From contig BCJJ01000026.1 of assembly GCA_039545355.1 (NCBI GenBank), positions 533,369-597,368 of the forward strand: a stretch of DNA of 64,000 bases, in the 5' to 3' direction. The translations under genes and the position numbers were made by a program. Source of the DNA: Trichosporon coremiiforme (lineage: Eukaryota; Basidiomycota; Tremellomycetes; Trichosporonales; Trichosporonaceae). A model generated the notes under the pieces. That model was not told the DNA's origin. It worked only from the letters and a program-made list of their open reading frames with translations, and made no database searches. The first letter of the stretch is position 1. Each line of letters starts with the position of its first letter. Shown piece by piece: positions 1-10,186 of the stretch.

Positions 1-458
1 CGCTGGATGGGCAGACCGCGCGGCTCGAGGAGCTGACAAGTGCGTTGGGTGACACCGACGGGCGCATCGCGGAGCTGTCGGAGGCGCTTGCTGCTCGACG
101 GGCGCGTGTAGCTCAACTGAGCAAGGACAGACAGCGGGAAGAGGCGCGCGCTGCAGAGGTCACGAAGCTCCGCTCGATGGGCGACAACCACGCCTTACAG
201 CTTGCGGACTGGTTCGGCCGCATGAACACGCAGTACCGCGCCCTTCTGGGCATCAGAGCCATGAATGTTGAGGCTGGACGCACTACTGTTGAGTACGACG
301 AAGGCGTCACGCTCACGATGGACTTCGCGCCGAAGCTCGTCGCTGCCGGGGTTCACGGGACGGACGCGGACATGTCTGAGGCTATCAACGCTGCAGTCAC
401 TGCCAACGACCCAGCCGGACTTGTCGGCGACGTTCTCGTCCGGATACGCCCTCTCTAA
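1..458 (+). CDS. C-terminal part of a probable Spc7/KNL1-type kinetochore protein (5' end outside window)
   Basis: The reading frame is open from the left edge and ends at TAA 456-458, so only about 150 C-terminal residues are visible. The first 60 or so residues are charged and heptad-like (repeated Leu-Glu-Glu, Ile-Ala-Glu-Leu), which looks like the end of a coiled coil. Next comes a compact domain beginning near the Asp-Trp-Phe motif, with short alternating strands (TTVEYDEGVTLTMDF). A long coiled coil followed by a terminal RWD-like domain is the layout of Spc7/KNL1, which links the Mis12 complex to the outer kinetochore. The identification rests on layout and a few residues only; other coiled-coil/RWD kinetochore proteins remain possible. 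The gene converges on GCN1, with about 135 bp between stop codons. Confidence 0.5.
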   Translation, partial: LDGQTARLEELTSALGDTDGRIAELSEALAARRARVAQLSKDRQREEARAAEVTKLRSMGDNHALQLADWFGRMNTQYRALLGIRAMNVEAGRTTVEYDEGVTLTMDFAPKLVAAGVHGTDADMSEAINAAVTANDPAGLVGDVLVRIRPL

Positions 459-593
459 CCTCTGTTATAGATGCTCCGTAGCTGCCATTGTACTCTGTTG
501 TATGGATCCCTGCACAATGCTACGATGCATGATGAAAATAGAACGGTATCTTATATCTACTCTAGCCTACGCTGCGTCTATGCCTACAACCCC

Positions 594-3500
594 TTACTTG
601 ACGATAGCCTGCACGGCGGCGTCGTCCTTATACCTCGGCTGGGAGCGGAAGAGCTCGCGGGCTTCACGCGACGGACGGGCAATGTTGGCCGCGTCCGAGC
701 CAAGGCTCGCCATGATCTTCTTCGCGACGTCCTCGGTGCTCTCGAGCTCGTAGAACGCGTCCGGCGAGTCCTCGAGCATCGTGCGGATACAGATGCTGAC
801 GAGGGACGCCGGCGGCGTACCCGGAGCAAGGAACGTGTCGACTATCGGACGCACAGCCTCGGCGTCCGCCTTCGCCAGTCCGGCAGTCACAGCAGCGATA
901 GCATTGTTGTAGCTGTCGCCGTGACCGCCCATGAACGCCTCCTCGATGAGCTCGACAATCGACGTCTTGGCCGCAGCGCCGATGTTCTGGCCAGCGCTCT
1001 TGCACACGGCAGCGAGCGCCGAGACGACGGACGGAGCGACCTCGCGCTCGCCAGTCTGGATCGCACCGATCAGCTCCGTGATCAGCGGGTCGACACGGGG
1101 CTGGTGCTTCATGAGCTCGCCGAGACCCGTAGCCGCCTTGACACGGATGGAAAGCGCGGCGGGGTCCGACGCGCTCTTGACGAAAGTACGCGTGAGCTGC
1201 GGGTGGAAGGGGCGCACAAGTTGCGGCACCTGCTCCAGCAAAACGGTGAGGGTCTGCAGGATGGCACCCTTGATCTGGGGCGCGATCGACTGGCCGGAGA
1301 TGACACGGATGAGGGGACCAGTAAGCTGGATGATATACGGCTTGATGGCAGCCTCAGAGGTGCGCTGGACAAGATCTCCGATACCGAACGCGGCCTGCTC
1401 GCGCTGCTCCTGAGTACCGCTGAGGACACCGGCAAGCAGAATCGGGACGAGCGACTGGACACCCTTCGGGCGGGAGAATCCAGGAACGGTACGGCCAGCA
1501 CCAGTAGTCGACTCGATCGTGCGACGGAGCGGCACGACGAGCGTCTGCAGCTCGTCCTTGTGGATCGTCTTGACGAAGTGGTCGAGCGCTTCCCAGGCGG
1601 CGTTGACGACACCCTCGTCCGAGTCGTCCATGAGGCCGACGAGAATGCGGATCCAGTCGACGCGGTAGTCGTCCATGTCCTCCTCGTTGACCTGGCAGAG
1701 AGTGCCAAAGATGTTGCACGCGGTGGCGCGGCGGGTGGGGTTGACATCCTTGGCCCAGCCGAAGAGGAGCATCATGAGAAGGTGGATACCGTCCGAGTCC
1801 TCGACGGAAGCACAGAGCGCCTCAATGGCCTCCTCGAGGTCCGGCTTGACGTCCTCGGCGGGGTTCGCCTCGAGCGACTTGACCAGCGCGCTAAGCAGGG
1901 TGTCGATGCGACGGTTGAGGGCACTGCCGGCAACGCGAACGAGCGCGCTGATGGCGCGGGCGTTGAAGGCGCTGATGGGCTGAGCGGTGAGAGTAGGGAT
2001 GAGGACGGGGAAGACGCTGTTGGCACGGACGTTCATAACCTCCTTGAGTGCCTGGAGAGCGGTCTCTGAGGCCTCGCCCTCGCCACGCATGGCCTCGAGC
2101 AGCGTCGGGATGGTCTGGTCGATGGCCTTGGCACCCATGTACTGCTGCATGGTGTCGAAGGTCTGAGCGGCGGCAGTGCGGACGTCGGGGTTGGGGTCGA
2201 CGAGAGCACCACGGACGCACGAGATGATAACATCCTCGTGGTTCTCGATGGCATCCTTGGAGGCAGACTGCATGACGTCGCTGAATGCAAGACAGGCACC
2301 CTCCTTGGTACGAGAGTCGGTCGAGGAAATAGCCTTCTTGAGGATGGGCACAATCTCGCCGACGATGCGCTCGCCGTTCTTGCGGCAGAGCTCTCCGATG
2401 GTGCGCGAGGCAGTCTCCTGCTGGTCCATGTGGGGCGAGCCAAGCAGCGAGACGAGGAGCTGCATGAGCGTGGGAAGAATCTCGCGGGTGGTACGAGGAG
2501 TGTTGTGGACGAGCGCCTTCCAAATGTGGATGGACGCCTGGCGAACGGTCGACACGGTGTCCTGGCGGACAATGTAGAGGGTGGCAAGGACACGGTCGCG
2601 GCGGTCCTGGCCGAGAGCCTCGAGAAGCGCCTTGCGGGCCTGGTCGGCACCGCGGCCGGCAGTCTCGTCCTCCTCGAGCTCAACCTTGCCGCTGATACCA
2701 GTGACACGGTAGAGCAGCTCGCCGGTAAGCGAGATGGACGACTGGCGGATACGCCACGAGCTGTCGAGCATGCCCTTCTCGAGTTCGGGAAGCAGGAGCT
2801 CGATGGCCTTGTTCGAGTAGTTGGCGATGATCATCTTACCGGCGCGCATCGAGGCGTCGCGCACGTACTCGGACTCGTCGGCCAGACCATTGAGGATAGG
2901 CGGGATGATACGAGCGAGGTGAGGCGAGAAGCGGTGACCAAACGTGGCGGGGAGGTAGATGAGAAGCGAGATGAAACCCTCACGGACGTAGGCGCGGGGA
3001 GAAGCCGTGCTCGTGATGACGTCGGGAAGAAGAGCCTCGAGACGCTCGATACCAAGACCAGCGAGGACTTCGGAGAGACCCTGGGCAGCACCCTGGCGGT
3101 CGACACCGGAGGTGTCCGAACGGAGGGTCTGGAGAAGCTTGTCGACAAGGTCGGGGAAGTTGGTCTCTCCGAGACGCTCGACAAGGGTACCCATCGACTT
3201 GGCGGCGGTAGCACGCGCCTCAGGGACGGGGTCGACAAGGACCTCGTGGATGAGGGGCATGAGTTCGTGGAGGTAGGGCACAAGGTCGCGCGAGTCGGTG
3301 AGCGAGGCCATGTTGCCGACGATCTGGACAGACTTGCGCTTGATCTCGGACGAACGCTGGCGGAGACCACGGTCGATGATGGGCATGACGAGCGCGAGCG
3401 ACGGGGCGTCAAGATAGTGCTCGAAAGTGGTCTTGAGAAGCGACGAGAGCGCCTTGGTGATGTTCGCCGAGGGGTCGGCGAGCGCCTTCATAAGCGTGCT

Positions 3501-6500
3501 CTGGATCGACTTGACCTCGGGGTTGTTGAGCACCTCACCGAAGCGCTTGAGCGAGGCGTTCGCCGCCGACTTGACCTGCGCATGCGAGTCGTTGATGACA
3601 CCCGTGAGGTGGGGAATGATGGTGGGGAGCGAAAGCGAGAGCTGACGAGGGGCACAGAACGCCATGGATCCGAGTAACTCGATCGATCCTTTCTTCGTAC
3701 GCCACTGTTTCTCCTCAAGAGCGTCAAGGAGGGTGGGGAGGATGATCTTGACACAGTGGCCGGAGATCTTCGACATGATGATCTTAGCAGCGTACTGCGT
3801 GGCCTCACGAACGTAGTTGTTGGTGTCACCGAAGAGCTTGAGCATGAGCGGGATGATCTCAACAATGTACGGCTCGAAGACACGGCCGAGGGTAGCGGTG
3901 AGCGTCTCGAAGGCGAAGACGGCACCCTCGCGAGCCTCGTAGCTCGACTTGTCCTCGGCAGCCTCGGTGAACTTGTCAATAAGGTCATAGTCCTTGAGTG
4001 CACGGAGACCGCGGCCCTTGACGACACCGGCAAGACCGTAGGCGGCTCCACGGCGAGCAGCGTAAGACTTGCCGGTGGTGAGGGTGGAGAAAAGGCGGTC
4101 GACGAGATACTCGGCCTCCTCGCCCATGTCCTGGACGAGCGCGGGAAGACAGTCAGCAACGGCGGACTGCACGAGCTCGGAGGGGGTGTTGAGCGCCTCA
4201 ACGAGACGGTCAACGACGTTCGGGATACGCTTATCGGACGACTCGAGGTGAGACGCGAGACGACCGAAGAGAACGACAACGCTCTCCTTGACATAGTCAG
4301 TGGTCTGCGAAGTCGAGGGAGTGGCAAGGTTGGTCTCAAAGATGCCCATGAGGCCAGAGATGTCCTTTCCACCGTGGATGTCGACGATGGTTGTAGCGGC
4401 GTTCAGCATGGCACGGCGGACCTCCTCGTGGCGGTCGCCGAGAGGCTCACGCTCAATGAGGAACTTGAGAGTGGGCTCGACCTGTCCGTCGGGAATGAGA
4501 GGAGCGAACTTCTCCAGCGCCTCGGCGATAGCGACACGCGACTGGTACGGGTCGGGCTTGTTGACCGTATCCGGGATGACCATACCAAAGCGGTCGATCT
4601 CGGGCTCGAGCGCCTTGAGCTCAGCAACGTACAGGTCCTCGAGCGCCTTGATGGTCGGCTCGACCTGCGACGGGTGCTGCTCGGCAGCGTCGGTAAGACC
4701 CTCGGCGGTACCCTTGCGAACGGCTCCAGACTTGTTGCAGAGGTACGGCACAAGCGAGTCGAGGTAAGTCTCCGGAATGTCGAGACCATTGTCCTCCCAC
4801 AGGTGTTCGGCGAGCGCCGCGTTAGCAGCGTCGGGGTCGTGCGTGGCAATGAAGAGCTCCTCGGAGTAGTTGAGCTCGGTGAGGTCAATGGGCTGCAGAG
4901 CCTGCAGGGCCGAGTTGCGGACGTTGGACTCGCCGGAGAGAGTGCCCTTGACGATGGCAGCAATCTCCTCGGGAGTGGCATCGTCACGGATAGCCGTACC
5001 AAGATCGGCGAGAGCGGACGAGGCGTCCTTAGCAAGACGAGGATGGGTGCTGATAACCTTTAGGAGGTCCTCAATGGTCTCGAGGCGAGGATAGGCGACG
5101 TCCTGGAACTCGCCGACGCAAGCAGCAATGATACCGACAACGAGAGTGAGCTGCTCCTGGGCCTCGTCACTCTGCGCCGACTGGCATCCAATACCGCCAA
5201 CAGCCACAACGCGATGCAGAAGCATGCTGACAAGCGCGTAAGTCGTCGGGTCGAGGGGAGCCTTGTTGACCAGGAAGAGGATCTGGTGAAGAATGCGGGT
5301 GACAAGCTCACAGGCGCCCTCCTGGAGGTAGTCCTCAGGGACGAAAGGAGCCTCGTAACCACGCAGCACAGCGGCAGCAGTCAGGCGGCGGTACTCGTCC
5401 AGGCGGTCCGAAGCGAGGCCGCTGATCCGGATGAACACCTCAAAGGCACGGTCGTCGACGAGGAAGGCACCAGCTCCGAAGACACTGCTCAGCAGAAGGT
5501 GGGCGAGCGTGCCAAGCTGGCTCTCAACGGCGGAGACGCCAGAAGAAGCGAGGCTGGAAACAAGCTCAAGGCCGCGTTTCAGGCGCGCCTGCTCGAGCGC
5601 GATCTCCTCGCGAACTCCAGCCTCCTTCTTGAGCTGAGCAGAAACAAGAGCCTTCTCCTGCTTCGAAAGGTTGGCGCCGGGGGTGGTCGCCTTCTTCTTA
5701 GCAAGCTGCTCGCGCACCTCCTGTTCCCACTTCTCGTCGGCGTAGTTCTTCCTGTTCTTGTTCTCGACTTGGTCGCCCTTCTTCGACAGCACGTCCGTGA
5801 ACATCTGGTCGGACGGCGTCTGCCAGATACCACGCTCCTCGATGCCGATGAAGTCTAACGCGGCAGGGTCGAGGTCGGCCTTAATCTTAGCAAGAATGTC
5901 TCCAACGAACTCCACGGGGTCGACAAAGGCGAGGGTAGCGATGGCACGGTAGGCGGCCTCAGCGAAGCGGGCGTCCTTGGGCGGCGCAGAGGCAACCTCC
6001 CAGAGAAGGTGGAGGATGCGCTCACGCTTGACGCTGACGAGGTTGGCAGGGTCGAGGCCAAGAGACTGGACGATGGTGATCCAGGAAACTTGCGACTCCT
6101 CTCCGATCTCGGGGTGGTGGGCGATGACAATGAGGTCGGCAGCAATGTCCTCGAGCGTCTCCTGGTCGGCCGATCCGCGAGAAACGGCGGCAGAAAGGAG
6201 GCGACCGATCTCGCGAGACTTGGAGACGATGTTCTCCTCCTCCTCAGCCGTGGGGCCCTTGGCACGGGCAGCAGCCCGGCGCTGCTCGTTGGTGCGGAGC
6301 CACGAGATAAGAGCCTCGCGAACGATCTGGGCAGTGTTGCGGGGGTGCTGGGCGGCAAGGTCCGAGACAGTGGAGTAGACTTCACGACGGACGTTGGGGT
6401 GCTTCGACTCGAACGCCAGGTGAATCAGAGCGAGGCCAAGAGCGACCCTAACGGCCTTGTCCTCGATGTTGTTGTTGGCGATGAGAGCGGAGACGGCACG

Positions 6501-8360
6501 GAGGAGCCAGAGCTCATCAACCTCGGTGGGGAGCTTGATCCAGGCCTTATCGTTCAGAAGGAACGAGGGCTTGGGGGCGACAGTGAGAACCTCCTTCATG
6601 GGGGCGGAAGTGGCGAGCTTCGAGTTCTTCAGCGGCCCCAGAGCAAGAGCGACGGCAACGTATCCCTCGAGGAAACCAGTCGGGTTCGACGGCACGTTGG
6701 CTGAAGCGGTCTTGAGATTGGTCTCAAGCGAAGCGGCGAACGAGCCCAGGAGTTTCTGACCCTCAGCCGACGGCTCCTTTGCAGTCCAAGCAGCCTCTCC
6801 GACGGCGGTGGAGACCGCACGGCGGACGGAAAGCTTGGAGGAAGCGAGTTCCTTGGCAAGAGCAGAAGCAGAAGCAGTGGCCACCGGCTTGTCCGAGGCG
6901 AGGACAGCAGCAAGGTGCGGTCCGAGGGCGGCTCCAAGGGCGTTGAGGGCAGCCTCGTTCGACTCCTTGGTGATCAGAGGCGGCAGGGTGTCAATGACAA
7001 CAGAAGAGGCACTTGTCGGAATCGACGAAACCATGTTGTACAGCGCAACGCGCTGGTCGGCGTTGGCAGTCTTGCCAGTCTTGGGGAGGGAGAGAATCTC
7101 GTTGGCGATTTTAAGCTGAGCCTCGTCAGAGGCAGTGTTGCGAACGATAGCCTCGAAGAGGTTGACGGACTTGGCTCGGGTCTCGGCGTTCGACGATTTG
7201 GACGACGAAATGACGCCGGCGACGAGCTTGCCGGGGACGATGGCGCTGATGTCCTTCTTGCACTCGTCGAGCAGCGCGGCGGTGACGGGAAGGGCGATCT
7301 CGGGCGAGCGGAGCATCATACGCTCAGTCGCGGGGATGAGCTTGCCGGTGAGGTCGGCGTCGGTGATGAAGGTGGAGGGGAACTCGCTCAGCGCCGTGAA
7401 CATATACGGCTGGAGGGCGACCTTGGAACCGAGGATGTTCGTGGAGTAGTAGTCGATGATGGCGGGCTTCTCGGCCTCGATCGCGTCGCGGGCAGGCGCC
7501 TTGCCCTTGGGCATCTTGACGCGGAGCGCGACGCCGACGAGGTTTCCGAGAAGGACGGCGGACCGCAACGGCTGCGGTGCCTTGAGGAGCGTCTGTGCGA
7601 CGAGCTGCAGGTTCTCGCGGAGCAGGCGCAGCACTCGCCAGACACGGATGTTGACCTTGTGGCGGACGCGCCAAGCCTTGCGGGGGTTGGGCGACTGGCG
7701 AGCCTCAATGCCGTCGGTGACCGCGGCCAGCGAGAGGATCAGGTCCTTCAGCTGGGCGGACTGGACGAAGGCGTCGGAGCGAGAGGCGAGGAGGGTGGTG
7801 ATCAGGGCGAGGATGAGGTTGAGCTGGGGAAGGAGGACTTGAGGCGGCGCGGACTTGGCGGCGTCGACAGCCTTGGCCGTCTCGGCACAAACCCACTTGA
7901 CGAGCTTGTCGCCGAGCTTCATCGGAGCCTCCTGCTCCTCATCGCGCTTGACGAGGTCCATAAGGACCTGGACGATGAGGTCAACAGCCTTCCACTCGGT
8001 CGAGGCGGTGAGAGTCATGAGAAGCTGCTGCAGGAGCTGTCCTGTTGACTCCGGCACCGGCGACTCAGGCGTCACATAGAGGTAGCGCGAGGCGAACTGT
8101 TCTCTCCGCTTCTTACTGGGGTTGAGGAGCGCCGGTCGAATCTTGGGCAGGACGTCGGCCCAGTCGATGTTGGCTTCCCGGCTGTCCTTGTCCTCCTCCA
8201 CGATCTCATCGTCGTCGACCACCTCATCGCTATCCGGGGTAGGAGCGTTCTGTTCCGGCTCGGTGATGTCGGAGGCCTCCGAGTCGCTCTCGTATGCCTC
8301 CTTTCCCTTCTTGGCTCCCTTCTGGCCGAGCCAGGATCCGACCTTGTCGGCGGCCGGCAT
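594..8360 (-). CDS. GCN1: GCN1, HEAT-repeat activator of the Gcn2 eIF2-alpha kinase
   Basis: One uninterrupted frame of 2588 codons, start ATG at 8360 and stop TAA at 594. The protein is almost entirely HEAT/TOG-type helical repeats. The highly conserved central part, roughly residues 1300-2000, carries the family signatures (for example the run around RRGAAYGLAGVVKGRG and the following DKSSYEAREGA segment); this region resembles the eEF3 HEAT domain. Gcn1 binds ribosomes with Gcn20, passes uncharged tRNA to Gcn2 and so switches on general amino-acid control. Length is close to the yeast protein (about 2670). The N-terminus has an acidic, low-complexity extension of about 75 residues before the first helices; the true start could be slightly different or include a short upstream exon. 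It is striking that 7.8 kb has no needed intron while neighbours are densely split. Divergent from CCL1. Confidence 0.96.
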   Translation of the reverse strand: MPAADKVGSWLGQKGAKKGKEAYESDSEASDITEPEQNAPTPDSDEVVDDDEIVEEDKDSREANIDWADVLPKIRPALLNPSKKRREQFASRYLYVTPESPVPESTGQLLQQLLMTLTASTEWKAVDLIVQVLMDLVKRDEEQEAPMKLGDKLVKWVCAETAKAVDAAKSAPPQVLLPQLNLILALITTLLASRSDAFVQSAQLKDLILSLAAVTDGIEARQSPNPRKAWRVRHKVNIRVWRVLRLLRENLQLVAQTLLKAPQPLRSAVLLGNLVGVALRVKMPKGKAPARDAIEAEKPAIIDYYSTNILGSKVALQPYMFTALSEFPSTFITDADLTGKLIPATERMMLRSPEIALPVTAALLDECKKDISAIVPGKLVAGVISSSKSSNAETRAKSVNLFEAIVRNTASDEAQLKIANEILSLPKTGKTANADQRVALYNMVSSIPTSASSVVIDTLPPLITKESNEAALNALGAALGPHLAAVLASDKPVATASASALAKELASSKLSVRRAVSTAVGEAAWTAKEPSAEGQKLLGSFAASLETNLKTASANVPSNPTGFLEGYVAVALALGPLKNSKLATSAPMKEVLTVAPKPSFLLNDKAWIKLPTEVDELWLLRAVSALIANNNIEDKAVRVALGLALIHLAFESKHPNVRREVYSTVSDLAAQHPRNTAQIVREALISWLRTNEQRRAAARAKGPTAEEEENIVSKSREIGRLLSAAVSRGSADQETLEDIAADLIVIAHHPEIGEESQVSWITIVQSLGLDPANLVSVKRERILHLLWEVASAPPKDARFAEAAYRAIATLAFVDPVEFVGDILAKIKADLDPAALDFIGIEERGIWQTPSDQMFTDVLSKKGDQVENKNRKNYADEKWEQEVREQLAKKKATTPGANLSKQEKALVSAQLKKEAGVREEIALEQARLKRGLELVSSLASSGVSAVESQLGTLAHLLLSSVFGAGAFLVDDRAFEVFIRISGLASDRLDEYRRLTAAAVLRGYEAPFVPEDYLQEGACELVTRILHQILFLVNKAPLDPTTYALVSMLLHRVVAVGGIGCQSAQSDEAQEQLTLVVGIIAACVGEFQDVAYPRLETIEDLLKVISTHPRLAKDASSALADLGTAIRDDATPEEIAAIVKGTLSGESNVRNSALQALQPIDLTELNYSEELFIATHDPDAANAALAEHLWEDNGLDIPETYLDSLVPYLCNKSGAVRKGTAEGLTDAAEQHPSQVEPTIKALEDLYVAELKALEPEIDRFGMVIPDTVNKPDPYQSRVAIAEALEKFAPLIPDGQVEPTLKFLIEREPLGDRHEEVRRAMLNAATTIVDIHGGKDISGLMGIFETNLATPSTSQTTDYVKESVVVLFGRLASHLESSDKRIPNVVDRLVEALNTPSELVQSAVADCLPALVQDMGEEAEYLVDRLFSTLTTGKSYAARRGAAYGLAGVVKGRGLRALKDYDLIDKFTEAAEDKSSYEAREGAVFAFETLTATLGRVFEPYIVEIIPLMLKLFGDTNNYVREATQYAAKIIMSKISGHCVKIILPTLLDALEEKQWRTKKGSIELLGSMAFCAPRQLSLSLPTIIPHLTGVINDSHAQVKSAANASLKRFGEVLNNPEVKSIQSTLMKALADPSANITKALSSLLKTTFEHYLDAPSLALVMPIIDRGLRQRSSEIKRKSVQIVGNMASLTDSRDLVPYLHELMPLIHEVLVDPVPEARATAAKSMGTLVERLGETNFPDLVDKLLQTLRSDTSGVDRQGAAQGLSEVLAGLGIERLEALLPDVITSTASPRAYVREGFISLLIYLPATFGHRFSPHLARIIPPILNGLADESEYVRDASMRAGKMIIANYSNKAIELLLPELEKGMLDSSWRIRQSSISLTGELLYRVTGISGKVELEEDETAGRGADQARKALLEALGQDRRDRVLATLYIVRQDTVSTVRQASIHIWKALVHNTPRTTREILPTLMQLLVSLLGSPHMDQQETASRTIGELCRKNGERIVGEIVPILKKAISSTDSRTKEGACLAFSDVMQSASKDAIENHEDVIISCVRGALVDPNPDVRTAAAQTFDTMQQYMGAKAIDQTIPTLLEAMRGEGEASETALQALKEVMNVRANSVFPVLIPTLTAQPISAFNARAISALVRVAGSALNRRIDTLLSALVKSLEANPAEDVKPDLEEAIEALCASVEDSDGIHLLMMLLFGWAKDVNPTRRATACNIFGTLCQVNEEDMDDYRVDWIRILVGLMDDSDEGVVNAAWEALDHFVKTIHKDELQTLVVPLRRTIESTTGAGRTVPGFSRPKGVQSLVPILLAGVLSGTQEQREQAAFGIGDLVQRTSEAAIKPYIIQLTGPLIRVISGQSIAPQIKGAILQTLTVLLEQVPQLVRPFHPQLTRTFVKSASDPAALSIRVKAATGLGELMKHQPRVDPLITELIGAIQTGEREVAPSVVSALAAVCKSAGQNIGAAAKTSIVELIEEAFMGGHGDSYNNAIAAVTAGLAKADAEAVRPIVDTFLAPGTPPASLVSICIRTMLEDSPDAFYELESTEDVAKKIMASLGSDAANIARPSREARELFRSQPRYKDDAAVQAIVK

Positions 8361-8720
8361 GTCCTGCTCGGCGTGTAGCTTTTTGAATGCGCGAGGCGGA
8401 ATTGTAGGCGGGTATACGGGGCCTCTGGGGTGAGTTTGAAAGGCCGTACGCGCTTGCTGGGGCTGCTGTGCGCGTCGTTTTGTATGTCAGAGTCTCGGTT
8501 CCGGTTCGCTCGACATAGATTTCAGTCGCTCGTCCGGACGAGATGTCTGAGGTGGAGGCTTATCATAGAGGGACGCTACACGTCATACACCACGTGTTGC
8601 TACTCCACCGTAGGGCACAATAACATGACGTTCTGGATCGCTGGGTGACCGTCTTTGACGACTAAGGCTCAGATCGAGGAAGCTCACCAAGACTCGGCAG
8701 TATAATAAGAGCTCGACGCC
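8361..8720. promoter_or_regulatory. Divergent promoter region GCN1 / CCL1
   Basis: These 360 bp lie between the start codons of GCN1 (minus) and CCL1 (plus). No coding segment is evident. A palindromic CACGTG (bHLH/Cbf1-type E-box) lies at 8591-8596. A weak TATA-like ATAATA is at 8702-8707, just ahead of the CCL1 start. Promoter function is inferred from gene arrangement. Confidence 0.5.
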
Positions 8721-10029
8721 ATGACTGTCACTCCCGACCCCATCTCGAACGCGGAAGCGCCGACGCCGACCGAGATGCCGGCTCCGGTCCCCGGGCCAAG
8801 CGCCTTCCATGAGAGCTCTCAATTCCGGCACTGGCGGTATTCCAAGGATCAGCTGTACAGCATGCGATATGAGCTGAACGAGAAGAGTCGGGAGGTAACA
8901 GAACGCAACATGAGGGCTGAACGGGTGTGTGGATATCTGGGCAATTATCGAATCCAGCTAACAACCAGGAAGCGCAGGAGTCTTTAGGTGCCGACGGACC
9001 TTCCCCGCCGCCGCCAACAACGTATCCGAGTGTTGAGGAAGAGCTGAAGCTTGTCAACTTCTACTGCGACCAAGCGTCCAAAATCTGTCGACAAGGCTTT
9101 GGTGTGCCGGAGTATGTCGAATCGACGACAATCAGTTACATCAAGCGGTTCTACCTGAAGAACTCGGTCATGGAGTGGCACCCCAAGAACATCATGTGAG
9201 TGGATGCAAGCAGCTGGCCAAACCGTGATTGAGCTGACGTCCAGGCCGACCTGCCTCTTCCTCGCGGCGAAGACAACTAACCACCCGATTCCGATCGAGG
9301 TCTTCGTGCCGAAATTCAAGAACTTCAAGTCGTCCGACATTCTCGAGATCGAGTTCGTCATCGCTCAGTCGCTCGCGTTTGAGTTCTGGACGCATGGCGC
9401 CGAGCGCGCGCTGCGCGGCTGGTTTCTCGAGTTCCAGAACAAGCCCGCCAACATCGACGTCCTGCAGCGCAATCTCCCCTCTGCCCTGGACTGGTTGTCC
9501 CGCTCACGGCTTACCGATGCCGAGTTCATCTGGAGTCCGAGCCAGATCGGACTCGCATGTTGGCGTCTCACGGCTGAGAGTGTCGTGGACGAGTTCCTGG
9601 ATGAGAAGTATGCGAGCTGGACACCGCCAGACGGATACGACGCAGAGGACGGGCCGCTGGCATACCCATACGGCATCCCTCTGCCCCGGCTACGCGCCAT
9701 TATCAGCGATATCCAAGAGCTCATCAAGTCCACGCCGCCGCTGGAGCAGAAGCAGATCAAGGAGATCGACAAGCGGCTAAAGAACTGCATCAACCCCGAG
9801 CGCGTTCCCGGCACGGCACTGTGAGTTAATATTATTCCGAGCTTAACTGACCGATAGGTATATCAAGCGGAAGGCAGAGCTCGAGGCTAAGGCTGCGGAG
9901 GCTAAGGCAGTCAAGACAGCCAAGGCGAAGGAGGCGATGGAGAAGGACGAGCTCGTCTTCGGAGGACCGATGAAGCCAGCAGACGATGATCCCTTCGGGC
10001 CGCCGCTACCCAAGAAAGAATCCGCGTAG
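8721..10029 (+). CDS. CCL1: Cyclin H, regulatory subunit of the TFIIH/CAK kinase module
   Basis: Four exons: 8721-8924, 8969-9195, 9245-9820 and 9858-10029, giving about 392 residues. Introns are 37-49 nt, with GTGTGT or GTGAGT donors and CTAAC/TTAAC/GAGCTGAC-type branch sites just before the AG. The early FRHWRYSKDQLYSMRYELNEK segment and the first cyclin box (EEELKLVNFYCDQASKIC, then the YIKRFYL and LFLAAKTTNHP motifs) are diagnostic of cyclin H/Ccl1. The second cyclin fold follows (EIEFVIAQSLAFEFWTHGA and WSPSQIGLACWRL). The C-terminal tail is Lys/Ala-rich and charged. The partner is the Cdk7/Kin28 kinase, which phosphorylates the RNA polymerase II C-terminal domain. Stop TAG at 10027-10029; it converges on REC8 with 157 bp between stops. 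Confidence 0.93.
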
Positions 10030-10186
10030 ATATCCTCACATACTCACACTTGCATGCATACGCCGTCCACGGTAACGTTCTAGAGATAAACAGCTCACGA
10101 TAGGCACACGGATATGCCACCACATCTACTCGTCATATTCCTCTTCCTCCTGCTCCACGACCCCGGCTCGGCTGTTACGCTCTCCC

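Noticed and set aside
471..7500. Long plus-strand frames opposite GCN1 (up to 532 codons)
   Set aside because: They are antisense shadows of a GC-rich coding strand: highly repetitive Asp/Glu/Arg/Leu composition, no domains, and they fully overlap a strongly conserved gene.
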